Below are positions 1 to 12,037 of a stretch of 64,000 nucleotides of DNA, in pieces. The notes under the pieces were generated by a model that was not told the DNA's origin, did no database searches, and saw nothing but the letters and a program-made list of their open reading frames with translations. Source of the DNA: Pseudomonas oryzihabitans (GTDB lineage: Bacteria > Pseudomonadota > Gammaproteobacteria > Pseudomonadales > Pseudomonadaceae). Within the stretch, counting starts at the first letter, position 1. Each line of letters starts with the position of its first letter. A program made the position numbers and the translations under genes. The stretch spans positions 475,001 to 539,000 of the forward strand of contig NZ_CP013987.1 of assembly GCF_001518815.1 (NCBI RefSeq), in the 5' to 3' direction.

Positions 1-11
1 TGGCTCCACCA
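1..11 (+). tRNA. 3' end of tRNA-Ala (partial, cut by window edge)
   Basis: The first 11 bases, TGGCTCCACCA, match the end of the T-arm/acceptor stem and the encoded CCA of the tRNA-Ala(UGC) that normally lies with tRNA-Ile in the 16S-23S spacer of Pseudomonas rRNA operons. Only this tail is in the window, so the anticodon cannot be read. The identification rests on this short match and on the position just upstream of a 23S gene. Confidence 0.7.
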
Positions 12-305
12 TCTCCACCTAACCGCTAACGCAATTGCTTGAAAAGCTCAGACATGAGCGTTTGATGCACCATCCGGTGTAGCCCAAACTCTGATGTCTG
101 GTCTTTGATCAGAACTGTTCTTTAAAAAATTGGGAAAGTGATAGAAGTAGACTGCATTAACTGTTTTCACTGGCAGTTAGTGTCGTCAAGGTAAAATCTT
201 GCGAACTCAAGCGCAAGTTTTCGGCGAAATGTCGTCTTCACTCATCTAACGCCCTGCAGATCGGTAGCGTCCTTGTGACGCCGGCGAGATTGCTTGGGGT
301 TATAT
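12..305 (+). other. 16S-23S internal transcribed spacer (distal part)
   Basis: This is the non-coding spacer between tRNA-Ala and 23S rRNA. It holds a boxA-like antitermination motif (TGTTCTTTAAAAAA, 116-129), as expected for Nus-dependent antitermination of rrn transcription. The last bases before 23S (about 294-312) are complementary to the bases just after it (about 3190-3210), forming the stalk cut by RNase III. No further tRNA is present in this part. Confidence 0.8.
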
Positions 306-3197
<2,892 letters not shown>

Positions 3198-3355
3198 TAT
3201 AACACCCAAACAATCTGACCGCAGGTCAGAGCGTGAGGAAGACGACGCCGAAAACAGGCGCGTGGGTTCGCAAGACCCAAGACGAATTGTCTACTTCAAT
3301 CACAGACCCAATTGGGCCAGCCAGGCAGCCCCATCGCCTGGCCAGCCAACCGAAT

Positions 3356-3473
3356 TGCTTGACGAACATAGAGCATTGGAACCACCTGATCCCTTCCCGA
3401 ACTCAGAAGTGAAACGATGCATCGCCGATGGTAGTGTGGGGTTTCCCCATGTGAGAGTAGGTCATCGTCAAGC
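3356..3473 (+). rRNA. rrf: 5S ribosomal RNA
   Basis: About 118 bases starting TGCTTGACGA and ending ATCGTCAAGC; these ends pair to form helix I. The internal segments CCACCTGATCCCTTCCCGAA and GATGGTAGTGTGGGG are classic Pseudomonas 5S. It lies about 160 bases after 23S and is co-transcribed with it. No distal tRNA follows before the terminator. Confidence 0.95.
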
Positions 3474-3486
3474 GCCTAACACCCAG

Positions 3487-3525
3487 CACCCCCGCTCAGA
3501 TCACTCTGGCGGGGGTGTTGTCTTT
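3487..3525 (+). terminator. Rho-independent terminator of the rRNA operon
   Basis: An inverted repeat CACCCCC (3487-3493) / GGGGGTG (3511-3517), extended by GC pairs inside, is followed by TTGTCTTT. It lies 13 bases after 5S, as expected for rrn termination. Confidence 0.85.
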
Positions 3526-3795
3526 GGGGCGGGAAAAGTTTTGGCGGGGTGCCAAGGGACTTGGGCGGAAGGGCCTGCAGGCGGAAGCTGGAAGGCCGGT
3601 AAGCCAGAAAGCCATGCGGTTGAGGCTTTCCTCACCCTAACCCTCTCCCAGGGGGAGAGGGGGCTAGAGCGGTGTTGGGAGTATGGCTTGCCAGCTAGAT
3701 GCTTCTGGAAGCCAAAAGTGCAAAGGCCCCAGACAGCCCGGCTACGCCGGGCTGTTGTGTTTGAAGATGAAGAGATGCACGCGGCAAGAGACGGT
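3526..3795. other. Intergenic region without a gene; contains a palindrome and a hairpin
   Basis: No credible coding sequence is present; reading frames here lack similarity to any family I recognise. It contains a short palindrome CCCTCTCCC/GGGAGAGGG (about 3641-3661) preceded by TCACCCTAA, a type of element found scattered in intergenic DNA of many proteobacteria. It also contains a terminator-like hairpin at 3733-3760. Confidence 0.6.
3733..3762 (+). terminator. Terminator-like hairpin in the rrn-uvrA gap
   Basis: A perfect 9-base stem, ACAGCCCGG (3733-3741) and CCGGGCTGT (3747-3755), has a CTACG loop followed by TGTGTTT. It may be a second terminator for the rRNA operon. Confidence 0.6.
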
Positions 3796-3932
3796 CGTAG
3801 GTTGGCGCTGAGCACAGCGAAGCCCAACAGGCGAACGCTGGGTGTGCGCAGTGAGCTTTGGAAAGGAAGCCTGTGCCGAGCAGCGGGGTGAGGCCTGGAT
3901 GTTGGGCTTCGCTTCGCTCAACCCAACCTACG
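3796..3932. repeat. REP doublet (REPIN-like), copy 1
   Basis: Two near-identical arms face each other. The left arm, 3796-3829, begins CGTAGGTTGGCGCTGAG and ends GAAGCCCAACA. The right arm, 3900-3932, is its inverse, with the reverse complement beginning CGTAGGTTGGGTTGAG. The roughly 70 bases between them are unique. The same arms recur at 40159-40275, so this is a dispersed element. Paired inverted REPs of this kind are mobilised by RAYT transposases in pseudomonads; no such gene is in the window. Confidence 0.75.
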
Positions 3933-3937
3933 AGAGC

Positions 3938-3972
3938 AACAAAAAGCCCGGCTTGTGCCGGGCTTTTTGCGT
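3938..3972 (-). terminator. Bidirectional terminator downstream of uvrA
   Basis: An 11-base perfect stem, AAAAAGCCCGG (3941-3951) and CCGGGCTTTTT (3958-3968), lies 22 bases beyond the uvrA stop. A- and T-tracts on both sides allow termination in either direction. Confidence 0.88.
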
Positions 3973-3990
3973 TCTGGTCGATACTCGGGA

Positions 3991-6825
3991 CTACTCCCGA
4001 TCACGCTCCAGCAAGGGCTTGAGGAAGTGGCCGGTATAGGACTTCTTGTTGGCCGCAACCTCCTCGGGTGTACCCGTAGCGATGATCTGGCCACCCTTGG
4101 AGCCACCTTCCGGTCCAAGGTCCACCAACCAATCGGCGGTCTTGATGACGTCCAGATTGTGCTCGATCACCACCACGGTATTACCGTGATCCCGCAGTCG
4201 ATGCAGCACGTCCAGCAGTTGCTGGATATCAGCGAAGTGCAGGCCGGTAGTGGGTTCATCCAGGATATAGAGCGTTTTGCCGGTATCCCGCTTGGACAGC
4301 TCCCGCGCCAGCTTCACACGTTGGGCCTCACCGCCTGACAAGGTCGTAGCGCTCTGGCCCAGGCGGATATAGGACAGGCCCACATCCATAAGCGTTTGCA
4401 GCTTGCGCGCCAACGCCGGGATGGATTCGAAGAAGGCATGGGCTTCTTCGATGGTCATGTCCAGGACCTCGGTGATGGTCTTGCCCTTGTACTTCACTTC
4501 CAAGGTCTCGCGGTTGTATCTCTTGCCCTTGCAGACATCACAGGCGACGTAGACGTCAGGCAGGAAGTGCATCTCCACCTTGATGACTCCGTCACCCTGG
4601 CAGGCCTCGCAGCGACCGCCCTTGACGTTGAAGGAGAAGCGCCCCGGAGTGTAGCCACGGGAACGGGATTCCGGGACGCCGGAGAACAGCTCGCGGATGG
4701 GAGTGAAAAGGCCGGTGTAGGTCGCCGGGTTGGAGCGCGGTGTCCGGCCGATGGGGCTCTGGTCGATGTCCACCACCTTGTCCAGGTGCTGCATGCCATC
4801 GAAGCTGTCGTGAGCTGCAACTTCCAAGGTCGTTGCGCCATTGAGCGCCGTGGCGGTCAGCGGGAACAGGGTGTTATTGATCAGGGTCGATTTGCCTGAG
4901 CCGGATACTCCGGTCACACAGGTCAGCAGGCCTACCGGAATCTCCAGATTCACGTTCTGCAGGTTGTTGCCTCGAGCGCCTTTGAGCTTCAGCAGCTTTT
5001 TCTTGTCACGCGCCGTGCGCTTGGCAGGCACGACGATCTTCTTGCGACCCGATAGGTACTGACCCGTCACCGAGTCAGGATGCTTCATGACTTGGTCAGG
5101 CGTGCCTTCCGCGATGATCTGGCCGCCGTGTATGCCAGCACCGGGGCCGATATCGATGACATAGTCCGCCAGGCGAATGGCATCCTCGTCGTGCTCGACA
5201 ACGATGACGGTATTGCCTAGGTCGCGCAGGTGGGTCAGGGTGCCCAGCAAGCGCTCGTTGTCGCGCTGGTGCAGTCCGATGGAGGGCTCGTCGAGGATGT
5301 ACATGACGCCCACCAGGCCTGCCCCGATCTGACTGGCCAGGCGGATACGCTGGGCTTCGCCACCGGACAGGGTGTCCGCACTGCGATCCAGCGTCAGGTA
5401 GTCCAGGCCAACATTGACCAGAAACTGCAGACGCTCGCGGATCTCCTTGAGGATCTTGTCGGCGATCTGTTGCCGCTGACCCTTGAGGCTGAGGTCCTGA
5501 AAGTATTGGGTGGCATCGCCTACCGGCAGGCGGGTGACCGCTGGCAGGGTCTTGTCGCCAACCCAGACATGCCGGGCTTCGCGCCGCAGACGAGTCCCGT
5601 TGCAGTCGGGGCAGTGCTGAGTGCTTAGATACTTGGCCAGCTCTTCACGCACGCTCTGGGATTCGGTCTCGCGGTAACGCCGTTCCAGGTTCGGCAGGAT
5701 GCCTTCGAACGGATGGGCACGCTTGACGATGTCGCCGCGATCATTGAGGTAGCGGAAGTTGACGCTCTCGCGCCCGGAGCCGCTGAGTACCGCCTTGCGA
5801 TGCCTGTCGTCCAGGCTCTTGAAAGGTTCGTCCAGGCTGAAGCCATAGTGGCTCGCCAGCGAGCCGAGCATCTGGAAGTAGTAGACATTGCGTCTGTCCC
5901 AGCCACGAATGGCGCCCTCGCTGAGGCTCATCTCCTCGTTGACCACGCGGCGGGCATCGAAGAATTGCTTCACGCCCAGGCCGTCGCAGGTAGGGCAGGC
6001 ACCGGCGGGGTTGTTGAAGGAAAACAGCTTGGGCTCCAGCTCGCCGATGGAGAAGCCGCAGATCGGGCAAGCGAAGCGTGCAGAGAAGACGATCTCTTCG
6101 CCGGTCTCCCCCTCCATGGGCGCGATGATGGCGATGTCGTCAGCCAGCTTCAAGGCGGTCTCGAAGGATTCCGCCAGGCGCTGCTGCAGGTCTTCACGCA
6201 CCTTGAAGCGATCCACCACCACCTCGATGGTGTGCTTTTTCTGCTTGTCGAGCTTGGGCAGCTCGTCCATCTCGTGCAGACGGCCGTTGACGCGCACGCG
6301 CACGAAGCCCTGGGCGCGCAACTCCTCGAATACGGACAGGTGCTCGCCCTTACGCTCGCGCACGATGGGGGCGAGCAGCATCAGTCGCTGACCCTCCGGC
6401 ATGGCCAGTACCTGGTCGACCATCTGGCTGACGGTCTGGGCTTCCAGGGGCACGTCATGCTCTGGGCAGCGCGGGGTGCCGACTCGGGCATAGAGCAGGC
6501 GCAGGTAGTCATAGATCTCGGTGATGGTACCCACGGTGGAGCGTGGGTTGTGCGAGGTGGACTTCTGCTCGATGGAAATCGCCGGAGACAGGCCTTCGAT
6601 GGTATCCACATCGGGCTTTTCCATCATCGACAGGAATTGCCGGGCGTAAGCCGACAGGGATTCCACATAGCGGCGCTGGCCTTCGGCATAGAGGGTGTCG
6701 AAGGCCAGTGAGGATTTGCCGGAACCGGACAACCCAGTGATGACGATGAGCTTGTCCCGGGGAAGGGTAAGGTCGATGTTCTTCAGGTTATGGGTGCGGG
6801 CCCCACGGATGAGGATTTTATCCAC
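3991..6825 (-). CDS. uvrA: UvrABC system protein A (excision nuclease ATPase)
   Basis: DNA-damage recognition ATPase of nucleotide excision repair, working with UvrB. It is a tandem ABC protein. The first Walker A is GLSGSGKSS at residues 31-39 and the second is GVSGSGKST near residue 640. Both halves carry an LSGGEAQR signature, and zinc-binding CxxC pairs (CPICG; CEAC/CDVC) are visible. The reading frame is open to 6918, but family proteins begin at (M/V)[13 protein letters not shown], so I chose the GTG at 6825. This gives 944 residues, the usual Pseudomonas length, and avoids a 31-residue extension without family support. It is transcribed alone, divergently from the MFS gene. I found no LexA box (CTG-N10-CAG) in the upstream gap, unlike E. 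coli uvrA. Confidence 0.97.
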   Translation of the reverse strand: MDKILIRGARTHNLKNIDLTLPRDKLIVITGLSGSGKSSLAFDTLYAEGQRRYVESLSAYARQFLSMMEKPDVDTIEGLSPAISIEQKSTSHNPRSTVGTITEIYDYLRLLYARVGTPRCPEHDVPLEAQTVSQMVDQVLAMPEGQRLMLLAPIVRERKGEHLSVFEELRAQGFVRVRVNGRLHEMDELPKLDKQKKHTIEVVVDRFKVREDLQQRLAESFETALKLADDIAIIAPMEGETGEEIVFSARFACPICGFSIGELEPKLFSFNNPAGACPTCDGLGVKQFFDARRVVNEEMSLSEGAIRGWDRRNVYYFQMLGSLASHYGFSLDEPFKSLDDRHRKAVLSGSGRESVNFRYLNDRGDIVKRAHPFEGILPNLERRYRETESQSVREELAKYLSTQHCPDCNGTRLRREARHVWVGDKTLPAVTRLPVGDATQYFQDLSLKGQRQQIADKILKEIRERLQFLVNVGLDYLTLDRSADTLSGGEAQRIRLASQIGAGLVGVMYILDEPSIGLHQRDNERLLGTLTHLRDLGNTVIVVEHDEDAIRLADYVIDIGPGAGIHGGQIIAEGTPDQVMKHPDSVTGQYLSGRKKIVVPAKRTARDKKKLLKLKGARGNNLQNVNLEIPVGLLTCVTGVSGSGKSTLINNTLFPLTATALNGATTLEVAAHDSFDGMQHLDKVVDIDQSPIGRTPRSNPATYTGLFTPIRELFSGVPESRSRGYTPGRFSFNVKGGRCEACQGDGVIKVEMHFLPDVYVACDVCKGKRYNRETLEVKYKGKTITEVLDMTIEEAHAFFESIPALARKLQTLMDVGLSYIRLGQSATTLSGGEAQRVKLARELSKRDTGKTLYILDEPTTGLHFADIQQLLDVLHRLRDHGNTVVVIEHNLDVIKTADWLVDLGPEGGSKGGQIIATGTPEEVAANKKSYTGHFLKPLLERDRE

Positions 6826-7094
6826 GTAAACTTCTGCCTCGTTTTGGCGGCGCTTCAATAGGACTGGAGCCTCGTCCTGGGCTGCGGCTATCTGCCGCGC
6901 CTGTGAGAGAGGGGGCAAGGCTGGTAAAATTGCTGGCCCGATAGCGGTGATCGGGCGTTCGTGATCCTGGCGGTCGGGAACGTTCGGACGAGCGCTCGGC
7001 TATCTTCACCGCTTCCTCCCTAAATGGTCATTGTCACGACTGTTTTAAAGCTGTTTGGCGACGTAAAAGCCTGTCGCCGACGAGAGGATTATCA
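6826..7094. promoter_or_regulatory. Divergent uvrA / MFS promoter region
   Basis: A 269-base gap between two divergent genes must hold both promoters. I see no convincing consensus -35/-10 pair and no SOS box. GAGAGG (7081-7086) is the ribosome binding site of the MFS gene. Confidence 0.5.
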
Positions 7095-8483
7095 ATGCTC
7101 GACAAGCGTAGTGAAGCCATGAACGGCGTCGAACGCCGTGCCGCCCTGGGGCTGGCCCTGGTCTTCGCCTTTCGTATGCTCGGTATGTTCATGGTGCTTC
7201 CGGTCCTGGCGACCTATGGTCAGGAGTTGGCGGATGCGACTCCCGCACTTATTGGTCTTGCCATAGGTGCCTATGGTTTGACCCAGGCAGTACTGCAAAT
7301 TCCCCTGGGCACCCTGTCTGATCGAATCGGTCGGCGACCCATCATCATAGGTGGACTGCTGGTGTTCGCAGTTGGTGCCGCCATTGCCGCCAATGCCCAT
7401 TCCATCTGGGGTGTCATCGCCGGTCGTATCGTGCAGGGTGGCGGCGCCATTTCCGCGGCCATCATGGCGCTGCTGTCGGACCTGACCCGCGAACAGCACC
7501 GGACCAAGGCCATGGCCACCATCGGTATGAGCATCGGTGTGTCCTTTGCCGTGGCGATGGTCACTGGGCCGCTGCTGACGCGAGCCTATGGGCTTGCTGG
7601 CCTGTTCTGGGCCACCTGTGGGCTGGCGCTGATTGGTCTGCTCCTTGTGCTGTTTCTGGTGCCACGCCATGCCTCGCCCTTCTCCCATCGGGAGTCGAAC
7701 CTGGCCCGGCAGGCGTTGGGCGCCACTCTGCGCAATCGGGATCTGCTGCGGTTGGACTTTGGGATCCTGTCACTGCACGCCGTACTGATGGCCAGTTTCG
7801 TCGTCCTGCCGCTGGCACTGGCCGACCATGCCGGTCTACCCAAGGAAGAGCACTGGTGGGTCTACCTCACGGCGCTGGTAGTCGGCTTCTTCGCTATGGT
7901 CCCTTTCATCATCTATGGTGAAAAGAAGCGGCGCATGAAGCGCGTGCTGGTGGGTGCCATCAGCGTGCTGGTGCTGTGCGAGCTGTACTTCTTTTTCTTC
8001 AGCGGCAGCCTGGTGGCCCTGGTCATTGGCATCGTGGTGTTCTTCACCGCCTTCAATTTGCTGGAGGCCTCGCTGCCGTCGCTGGTGAGCAAAGTGGCGC
8101 CAGCCGGTGGCAAGGGCACCGCCATGGGGATCTATTCCACCAGTCAGTTCCTTGGTTCCGCATTGGGCGGTATCCTCGGTGGCTGGCTGTTCCAGCATGG
8201 TGGTCTGTCCACCGTCTTCCTGGGTTGTGCAGCGCTTTGCCTGGGATGGGCGGTGATAGCTGGTACGATGCGGGAACCGCCCTATGTCACCAGTCTGCGT
8301 TTGCCGGTTGCGCCTGAGCTAGTCAACGACCAAGGATTGGTCGGACGCCTGTTGGCCCTGGCTGGAGTGACCGACGCGGTAGTGGTGGCGGAAGAACAAG
8401 CCGTCTACATCAAGATCGATACTAAAATCGTCGATCGAGCGCAATTGGAGCGACTGGTAAGCCAAACGCCAGTCGCCGCTTGA
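7095..8483 (+). CDS. MFS transporter, YajR-like
   Basis: Inner-membrane major facilitator of 462 residues with about 12 hydrophobic segments. The typical MFS loop motif between helices 2 and 3 is visible ([11 protein letters not shown], about residues 72-82). After the last helix there is a soluble tail of about 65 residues ending in a [10 protein letters not shown] segment. This resembles the C-terminal ferredoxin-like domain of YajR-type transporters. The substrate is unknown, but drug or metabolite efflux is typical of the family. The ATG at 7095 is preceded by GAGAGG. ssb follows after 25 bases on the same strand, so the two may be co-transcribed. Confidence 0.85.
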   Translation: MLDKRSEAMNGVERRAALGLALVFAFRMLGMFMVLPVLATYGQELADATPALIGLAIGAYGLTQAVLQIPLGTLSDRIGRRPIIIGGLLVFAVGAAIAANAHSIWGVIAGRIVQGGGAISAAIMALLSDLTREQHRTKAMATIGMSIGVSFAVAMVTGPLLTRAYGLAGLFWATCGLALIGLLLVLFLVPRHASPFSHRESNLARQALGATLRNRDLLRLDFGILSLHAVLMASFVVLPLALADHAGLPKEEHWWVYLTALVVGFFAMVPFIIYGEKKRRMKRVLVGAISVLVLCELYFFFFSGSLVALVIGIVVFFTAFNLLEASLPSLVSKVAPAGGKGTAMGIYSTSQFLGSALGGILGGWLFQHGGLSTVFLGCAALCLGWAVIAGTMREPPYVTSLRLPVAPELVNDQGLVGRLLALAGVTDAVVVAEEQAVYIKIDTKIVDRAQLERLVSQTPVAA

Positions 8484-8508
8484 TCGACAGCCTCACCAGG
8501 AGATTCAT

Positions 8509-9063
8509 ATGGCCCGTGGCGTCAACAAAGTCATCCTCGTCGGCAACGCCGGCGCCGATCCCGAAACCCGTTACATGCCCAATGGCAACGCGGTGACCAA
8601 TGTCACCCTCGCCACCAGTGAGAGCTGGAAGGACAAGCAGACCGGCCAACAGCAGGATCGCACCGAGTGGCACCGCGTGGTGTTCTTCGGTCGCCTTGCC
8701 GAGATCGCCGGCGAGTACATCCGCAAGGGCTCCCAGGTCTATGTCGAGGGCTCCCTGCGCACTCGCAAGTGGCAGGGGCAGGACGGTCAGGATCGCTATA
8801 CCACTGAAATCGTGGTCGACATCAATGGCAACATGCAGTTGCTGGGTGGCCGCGGTGGCAATGCCGGTGGTAACGACGAATACAACCAGAGCGCACCTGC
8901 GCCCCAGCAGCAGCGTGCTCCCCGTCCGCAGCAGTCGGCACCGCAGTACGACAATGGTGGTAATGGCGGCAACGGCAACAGCCGTCCCCAGCAGCAGCCC
9001 AAGCCGCAACAGCAGCCGGCTCAGCAGGACTACGACAGCTTCGATGACGACATTCCCTTCTAA
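8509..9063 (+). CDS. ssb: Single-stranded DNA-binding protein
   Basis: Homotetrameric protein that coats single-stranded DNA in replication, recombination and repair. Residues 1-110 form the OB fold (starts [15 protein letters not shown]). A Gln/Asn/Gly/Pro-rich linker follows (about 115-172), and then the acidic tip DDDIPF that recruits partner proteins. At 184 residues it is slightly longer than many because of the glutamine-rich linker. AGGAGA lies 6 bases before the ATG. Adjacency to uvrA is conserved in many Gammaproteobacteria. Confidence 0.97.
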   Translation: MARGVNKVILVGNAGADPETRYMPNGNAVTNVTLATSESWKDKQTGQQQDRTEWHRVVFFGRLAEIAGEYIRKGSQVYVEGSLRTRKWQGQDGQDRYTTEIVVDINGNMQLLGGRGGNAGGNDEYNQSAPAPQQQRAPRPQQSAPQYDNGGNGGNGNSRPQQQPKPQQQPAQQDYDSFDDDIPF

Positions 9064-9081
9064 GGGACTCGTCGATCGGGC

Positions 9082-9118
9082 AAAGAAAAAGGGCAGCCAG
9101 TGGCTGCCCTTTCTTTTT
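9082..9118. terminator. Bidirectional terminator between ssb and tmRNA
   Basis: GGGCAGCC (9091-9098) and GGCTGCCC (9102-9109) form a tight hairpin flanked by AAAGAAAAA and TTTCTTTTT. It can stop ssb on the plus strand and ssrA on the minus strand. Confidence 0.88.
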
Positions 9119-9470
9119 GGTGGAGGCGGGGGGATTTGAACCCCCGTCCGCCAGCTCTCCGCTATCGGTTCTACATGCTTAGCCCTGTCTACTGAGTTAA
9201 CCCATTGCGGCCCGACGGGCAGGGTGCTTTGGGCGAGCTGTATAAGTTTTAGCCGTTACGTCTACAGCGAACTTGGCGGCGATCCTGTTCTATCTGACAG
9301 TCGTTTCGGGTTTACAGGCATCCCCTAGCGACTGCTAGCCGCGTTAAGCAGCTAGAGCGTAGTTGTCGTCGTTGGCAACTATAAGTTTGCAGCAGCGAAT
9401 TTACGAGTTCTGCTACCAGCTCGGCATGCCCCTCAAGTTTCGTTACCGGCGTCGAATCCTAATCGCCCCC
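9118..9470 (-). ncRNA. ssrA: Transfer-messenger RNA (tmRNA)
   Basis: Rescues stalled ribosomes with SmpB by acting as tRNA-Ala and then as mRNA for a degradation tag. On the minus strand it starts GGGGGCGATTAGGATTCGAC at 9470 and ends with a T-arm/acceptor stem and encoded CCA at 9118. The tag frame is readable at 9345-9377: GCC AAC GAC GAC AAC TAC GCT CTA GCT GCT TAA, giving ANDDNYALAA, which I recall as the P. aeruginosa tag. It lies 81 bases downstream of smpB on the same strand. Confidence 0.97.
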
Positions 9471-9488
9471 AAAACTTGCTGGTCGTTC

Positions 9489-9517
9489 ACTATAGGAATT
9501 CCAGCCGTCCTACGCAA
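9489..9517 (-). promoter_or_regulatory. Candidate sigma-70 promoter of ssrA
   Basis: On the minus strand, TTGCGT (9517-9512), a 17-base spacer and TATAGT (9494-9489) precede the tmRNA 5' end by 18 bases. Spacing is ideal and the -10 is near consensus. It implies a short 5' leader removed by processing. Confidence 0.6.
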
Positions 9518-9551
9518 GTCATTGTCGACGAAACGTTTTTCGACCGCTCTA

Positions 9552-10028
9552 TCACTTGGCGTCCTTGCGGATGGCGCGCTGGATCTCGCGATCGGAATCG
9601 CGCTCGCGCTCGGTGGCGCGCTTGTCGAATTCCTTCTTGCCCTTGGCCAGGGCGATTTCGCATTTGACCAGGTGCTTTTTCCAGTAGAGCGACAGGGCGA
9701 CACAGGCGTAACCCTTCTGTTGCACGGCGCCAAACAGCTTGCCCAACTCACGCTTGTTCAGCAGCAGCTTGCGGGTCCGGGTCGGATCGGCGATGACATG
9801 GGTGCTGGCCGTCTGCAGCGGGGTGATGTGGCTGCCGAGCAGCCAGGCTTCGCCGTCCTTGAGCAGGACATAGCTATCAGTCAGCTGCGCCTTGCCGGCT
9901 CTCAGGCTCTTGACCTCCCAACCTGCGAGAGAAACACCCGCTTCGAAACGGGTGTCGACGAAGTATTCGTGTAGCGCTTTTTTGTTTTGCGCGATGCTGC
10001 CGGGGGAGACTTTCTTTTGCTTGGCCAT
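9552..10028 (-). CDS. smpB: SsrA-binding protein SmpB
   Basis: Binds the tRNA-like domain of tmRNA and delivers it to stalled ribosomes. The protein has 158 residues, starts [18 protein letters not shown] and ends in the basic helical tail ([12 protein letters not shown]) that probes the empty mRNA channel. The frame is open to 10088, but homologues begin at MAKQ, so the ATG at 10028 was chosen. Its partner RNA gene ssrA lies immediately downstream on the same strand. Confidence 0.96.
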   Translation of the reverse strand: MAKQKKVSPGSIAQNKKALHEYFVDTRFEAGVSLAGWEVKSLRAGKAQLTDSYVLLKDGEAWLLGSHITPLQTASTHVIADPTRTRKLLLNKRELGKLFGAVQQKGYACVALSLYWKKHLVKCEIALAKGKKEFDKRATERERDSDREIQRAIRKDAK

Positions 10029-10200
10029 GATTCCAGGGTACAGCGAGTCGGGGGAAATGTCGCCACGCGCTTGAGCGGGTATGAGCAAACACGGACAATA
10101 CCGCGGTTCTGGGCCGCGGCAGGCTGGTGCGGGAGTAAATTGCGTGCGCCGCCCTCAAATTCAAGGTCCGACACCGAATTCGCTATTCTACGAGGTTCCG

Positions 10201-10635
10201 ATGAGCACGCACATCCAACGTTCAGCGTTGCTGCCCTATCCAGCTTCAGCGCTCTATGCGCTCGTTAATGACGTGGACCGTTATCCGGAGTTCCTGCCGT
10301 GGTGCTCGTCCGCCCAGATCCTTGAGCAGGACGAAGGCCTGATGCGCGCCGGTCTCACTGTGGCCAAGGGTGGCCTCAGCCAGCAGTTCACGACCCGCAA
10401 TACCCTGGTGCCGGACGAGTCCATCACCATGGATCTGGAGAAGGGGCCCTTCAAGCAGCTGCATGGCGTCTGGTCATTCAAGGCATTGGGCGACAAGGCC
10501 TGCAAGATCTCGCTGGATCTTTCCTTCGAATACGACAGCGCCATCGTGCGCGCGACCTTGGGGCCGCTGTTCAATCAGGCGGCCAATACCATGGTGGATG
10601 CCTTCTGCCAGCGTGCGCGAGCCCTCTATGGCTGA
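10201..10635 (+). CDS. ratA: Ribosome association toxin RatA / START-domain (COQ10-like) protein
   Basis: Small START-superfamily protein of 144 residues (MSTHIQRSALLPYPASALY; DVDRYPEFLPWC motif about residues 22-33). E. coli RatA was reported to interfere with ribosomal subunit joining, and mitochondrial COQ10 relatives bind ubiquinone; which role applies here is unknown. The open frame extends upstream to 10081, but homologues start at MSTHIQ and ACGAGG lies just before 10201. It is divergent from smpB and overlaps rnfH by 8 bases, so the two are probably co-translated. Confidence 0.88.
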   Translation: MSTHIQRSALLPYPASALYALVNDVDRYPEFLPWCSSAQILEQDEGLMRAGLTVAKGGLSQQFTTRNTLVPDESITMDLEKGPFKQLHGVWSFKALGDKACKISLDLSFEYDSAIVRATLGPLFNQAANTMVDAFCQRARALYG

Positions 10636-10933
10636 GCGCCTGCCCATCGAAGTGGCGCTGGCGCTACCGGAACGGCAGTGGCTAGTGAGTGTGCAGCTGG
10701 AGGAGGGTGCCACGGTCGAGCAGGCGGTGCTGTCTTCGGGGCTGCTTGAGAAATTGCAGCCCGACCAGCGCGCGCAATGCCAAGTCGGCATCTTTGGCAA
10801 GCGGGTCATCAACCCGTCTGAGCGAAGGCTGGAAAAAGGAGATCGGGTGGAGATCTATCGCCCGCTGCTTGCCGATCCCAAGGAGAGTCGCAAGCGGCGC
10901 GCAGAAAAGGCCAGGTCGAAGACCGGCCTCTAG
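10628..10933 (+). CDS. rnfH: RnfH family ubiquitin-like protein
   Basis: A 101-residue protein of the RnfH (UPF0125) family, starting MAERLPIEVALALPERQW, with the conserved segment VGIFGKRV and a basic tail. It has a beta-grasp fold and its role is poorly defined. The ATG at 10628 lies inside the end of ratA (overlap through 10635), the usual ratA-rnfH arrangement. The stop is 7 bases from the convergent bamE stop. Confidence 0.88.
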   Translation: MAERLPIEVALALPERQWLVSVQLEEGATVEQAVLSSGLLEKLQPDQRAQCQVGIFGKRVINPSERRLEKGDRVEIYRPLLADPKESRKRRAEKARSKTGL

Positions 10934-10940
10934 TCGGGGA

Positions 10941-11477
10941 TCACTGCCCTTCGGTGCGAATGCGCTCGGGCGTAGGGACATCGGCCGGACGAGCACTGTC
11001 GATCTCTTTCTGGATGCTGTCTTCGGTCGAGCCGGGGATCGCGGGCGTTTCCGGCGCTGCCGCAGGGGCAGTAGGCTGCACTGGCGCAGTGGAGTCCACT
11101 GTGGTGCCGCTATCAGTGCCCATGATCCGTTGTTCGCGACTGGTGCCCGGCATGAAGTCACCGGCCAGGCCGCTCAACTGATTGTCGCCATTGAACACCA
11201 AGCTGACACGTTCCTGCTTACGCTGGCCACCGGCGGCCTGCAGGCTGTACAGATAGTCCCAGCGATTGGGATGGAAGGTGTCCTGGATCAGCGGCGAACC
11301 CATGATAAACCGGACTTGTTGTCGGGTCATTCCGGGGCGCAACTGGTCTATCATGTCCTGGGTGACAACGTTGCCCTGTTGGATGTCGATCTTGTAAACC
11401 CCCGGCAGAGAGCAGCCGGCGAGCATGGCTAGGCCCATCAGAGAGAGCCCGGTCAGCGTTTGCTTGAGGTTTTGCAT
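10941..11477 (-). CDS. bamE: Outer membrane assembly lipoprotein BamE (SmpA/OmlA)
   Basis: Lipoprotein subunit of the BAM complex that inserts beta-barrel proteins into the outer membrane. The 178-residue product begins [20 protein letters not shown] and has a lipobox ending at Cys22. The SmpA/OmlA domain follows, with the conserved [17 protein letters not shown] stretch. The C-terminal third is a Pro/Ala/Thr-rich tail beyond the core domain. The start at 11477 was chosen because it places a signal peptide at the N-terminus; the frame is open to 11669. It is divergent from fur, as in other pseudomonads (omlA-fur). Confidence 0.94.
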   Translation of the reverse strand: MQNLKQTLTGLSLMGLAMLAGCSLPGVYKIDIQQGNVVTQDMIDQLRPGMTRQQVRFIMGSPLIQDTFHPNRWDYLYSLQAAGGQRKQERVSLVFNGDNQLSGLAGDFMPGTSREQRIMGTDSGTTVDSTAPVQPTAPAAAPETPAIPGSTEDSIQKEIDSARPADVPTPERIRTEGQ

Positions 11478-11571
11478 CGGTGGGAGACTTCCACTATCTT
11501 GCTGGGCAACGAAGCACCGATCATACCCGTATTCCCGAGGGCTGCGAAAGCACTCGGCACCGAGAAAGAGC

Positions 11572-11976
11572 ATGGTAGAGAACAACGAACTCCGCAAAGC
11601 GGGTCTGAAAGTGACCCTGCCGCGCGTCAAGATATTGCAGATGCTGGACACCACCGAGCAGCGCCACATGAGCGCTGAAGACGTTTACAAGGCGCTGATG
11701 GAAGCAGGCGAGGACGTAGGGCTGGCAACGGTCTACCGGGTCCTCACCCAGTTCGAAGCGGCCGGCCTAGTGGTGCGTCATAATTTCGATGGCGGCCATG
11801 CCGTGTTCGAGCTGGCTGATACCGGTCATCATGATCACATGGTGGATGTGGATACCGGCGAAGTCATCGAGTTCACCGATGCGTCGATCGAAAAGCGTCA
11901 GCGCGAGATCGTTGAAGAGCACGGTTTTGAGCTGGTCGATCACAACCTAGTGCTGTACATCCGTCAGCGCAAGTGA
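11572..11976 (+). CDS. fur: Ferric uptake regulator Fur
   Basis: Fe(II)-dependent repressor of siderophore and iron-uptake genes. It has 134 residues, the normal Pseudomonas length. The N-terminal winged helix (about residues 1-82) carries the recognition segment [17 protein letters not shown], and the metal site HHDHM is at residues 86-90. Like other Pseudomonas Fur proteins it lacks the C-terminal CxxC pairs of E. coli Fur. The start [18 protein letters not shown] matches the family; upstream in-frame codons were not used. The promoter must lie in the 94 bases shared with bamE. Confidence 0.97.
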   Translation: MVENNELRKAGLKVTLPRVKILQMLDTTEQRHMSAEDVYKALMEAGEDVGLATVYRVLTQFEAAGLVVRHNFDGGHAVFELADTGHHDHMVDVDTGEVIEFTDASIEKRQREIVEEHGFELVDHNLVLYIRQRK

Positions 11977-11980
11977 AGAT

Positions 11981-12025
11981 CCAGACATGAAAAAGGCGAC
12001 CCGGAGTCGCCTTTTTCATGTCTGG
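11981..12025. terminator. Bidirectional terminator between fur and recN
   Basis: A perfect 20-base inverted repeat (11981-12000 with 12006-12025) has a 5-base loop CCGGA. The stem contains AAAAAGGCGAC/GTCGCCTTTTT, so a T-tract is present in both directions. It serves the convergent genes fur and recN. Confidence 0.92.
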
Positions 12026-12037
12026 TGCTGTGGACGG

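Noticed and set aside
6826-7094. A LexA box controlling uvrA
   Set aside because: I looked for CTG-N10-CAG in both orientations and found none, so SOS control of uvrA is not supported here.
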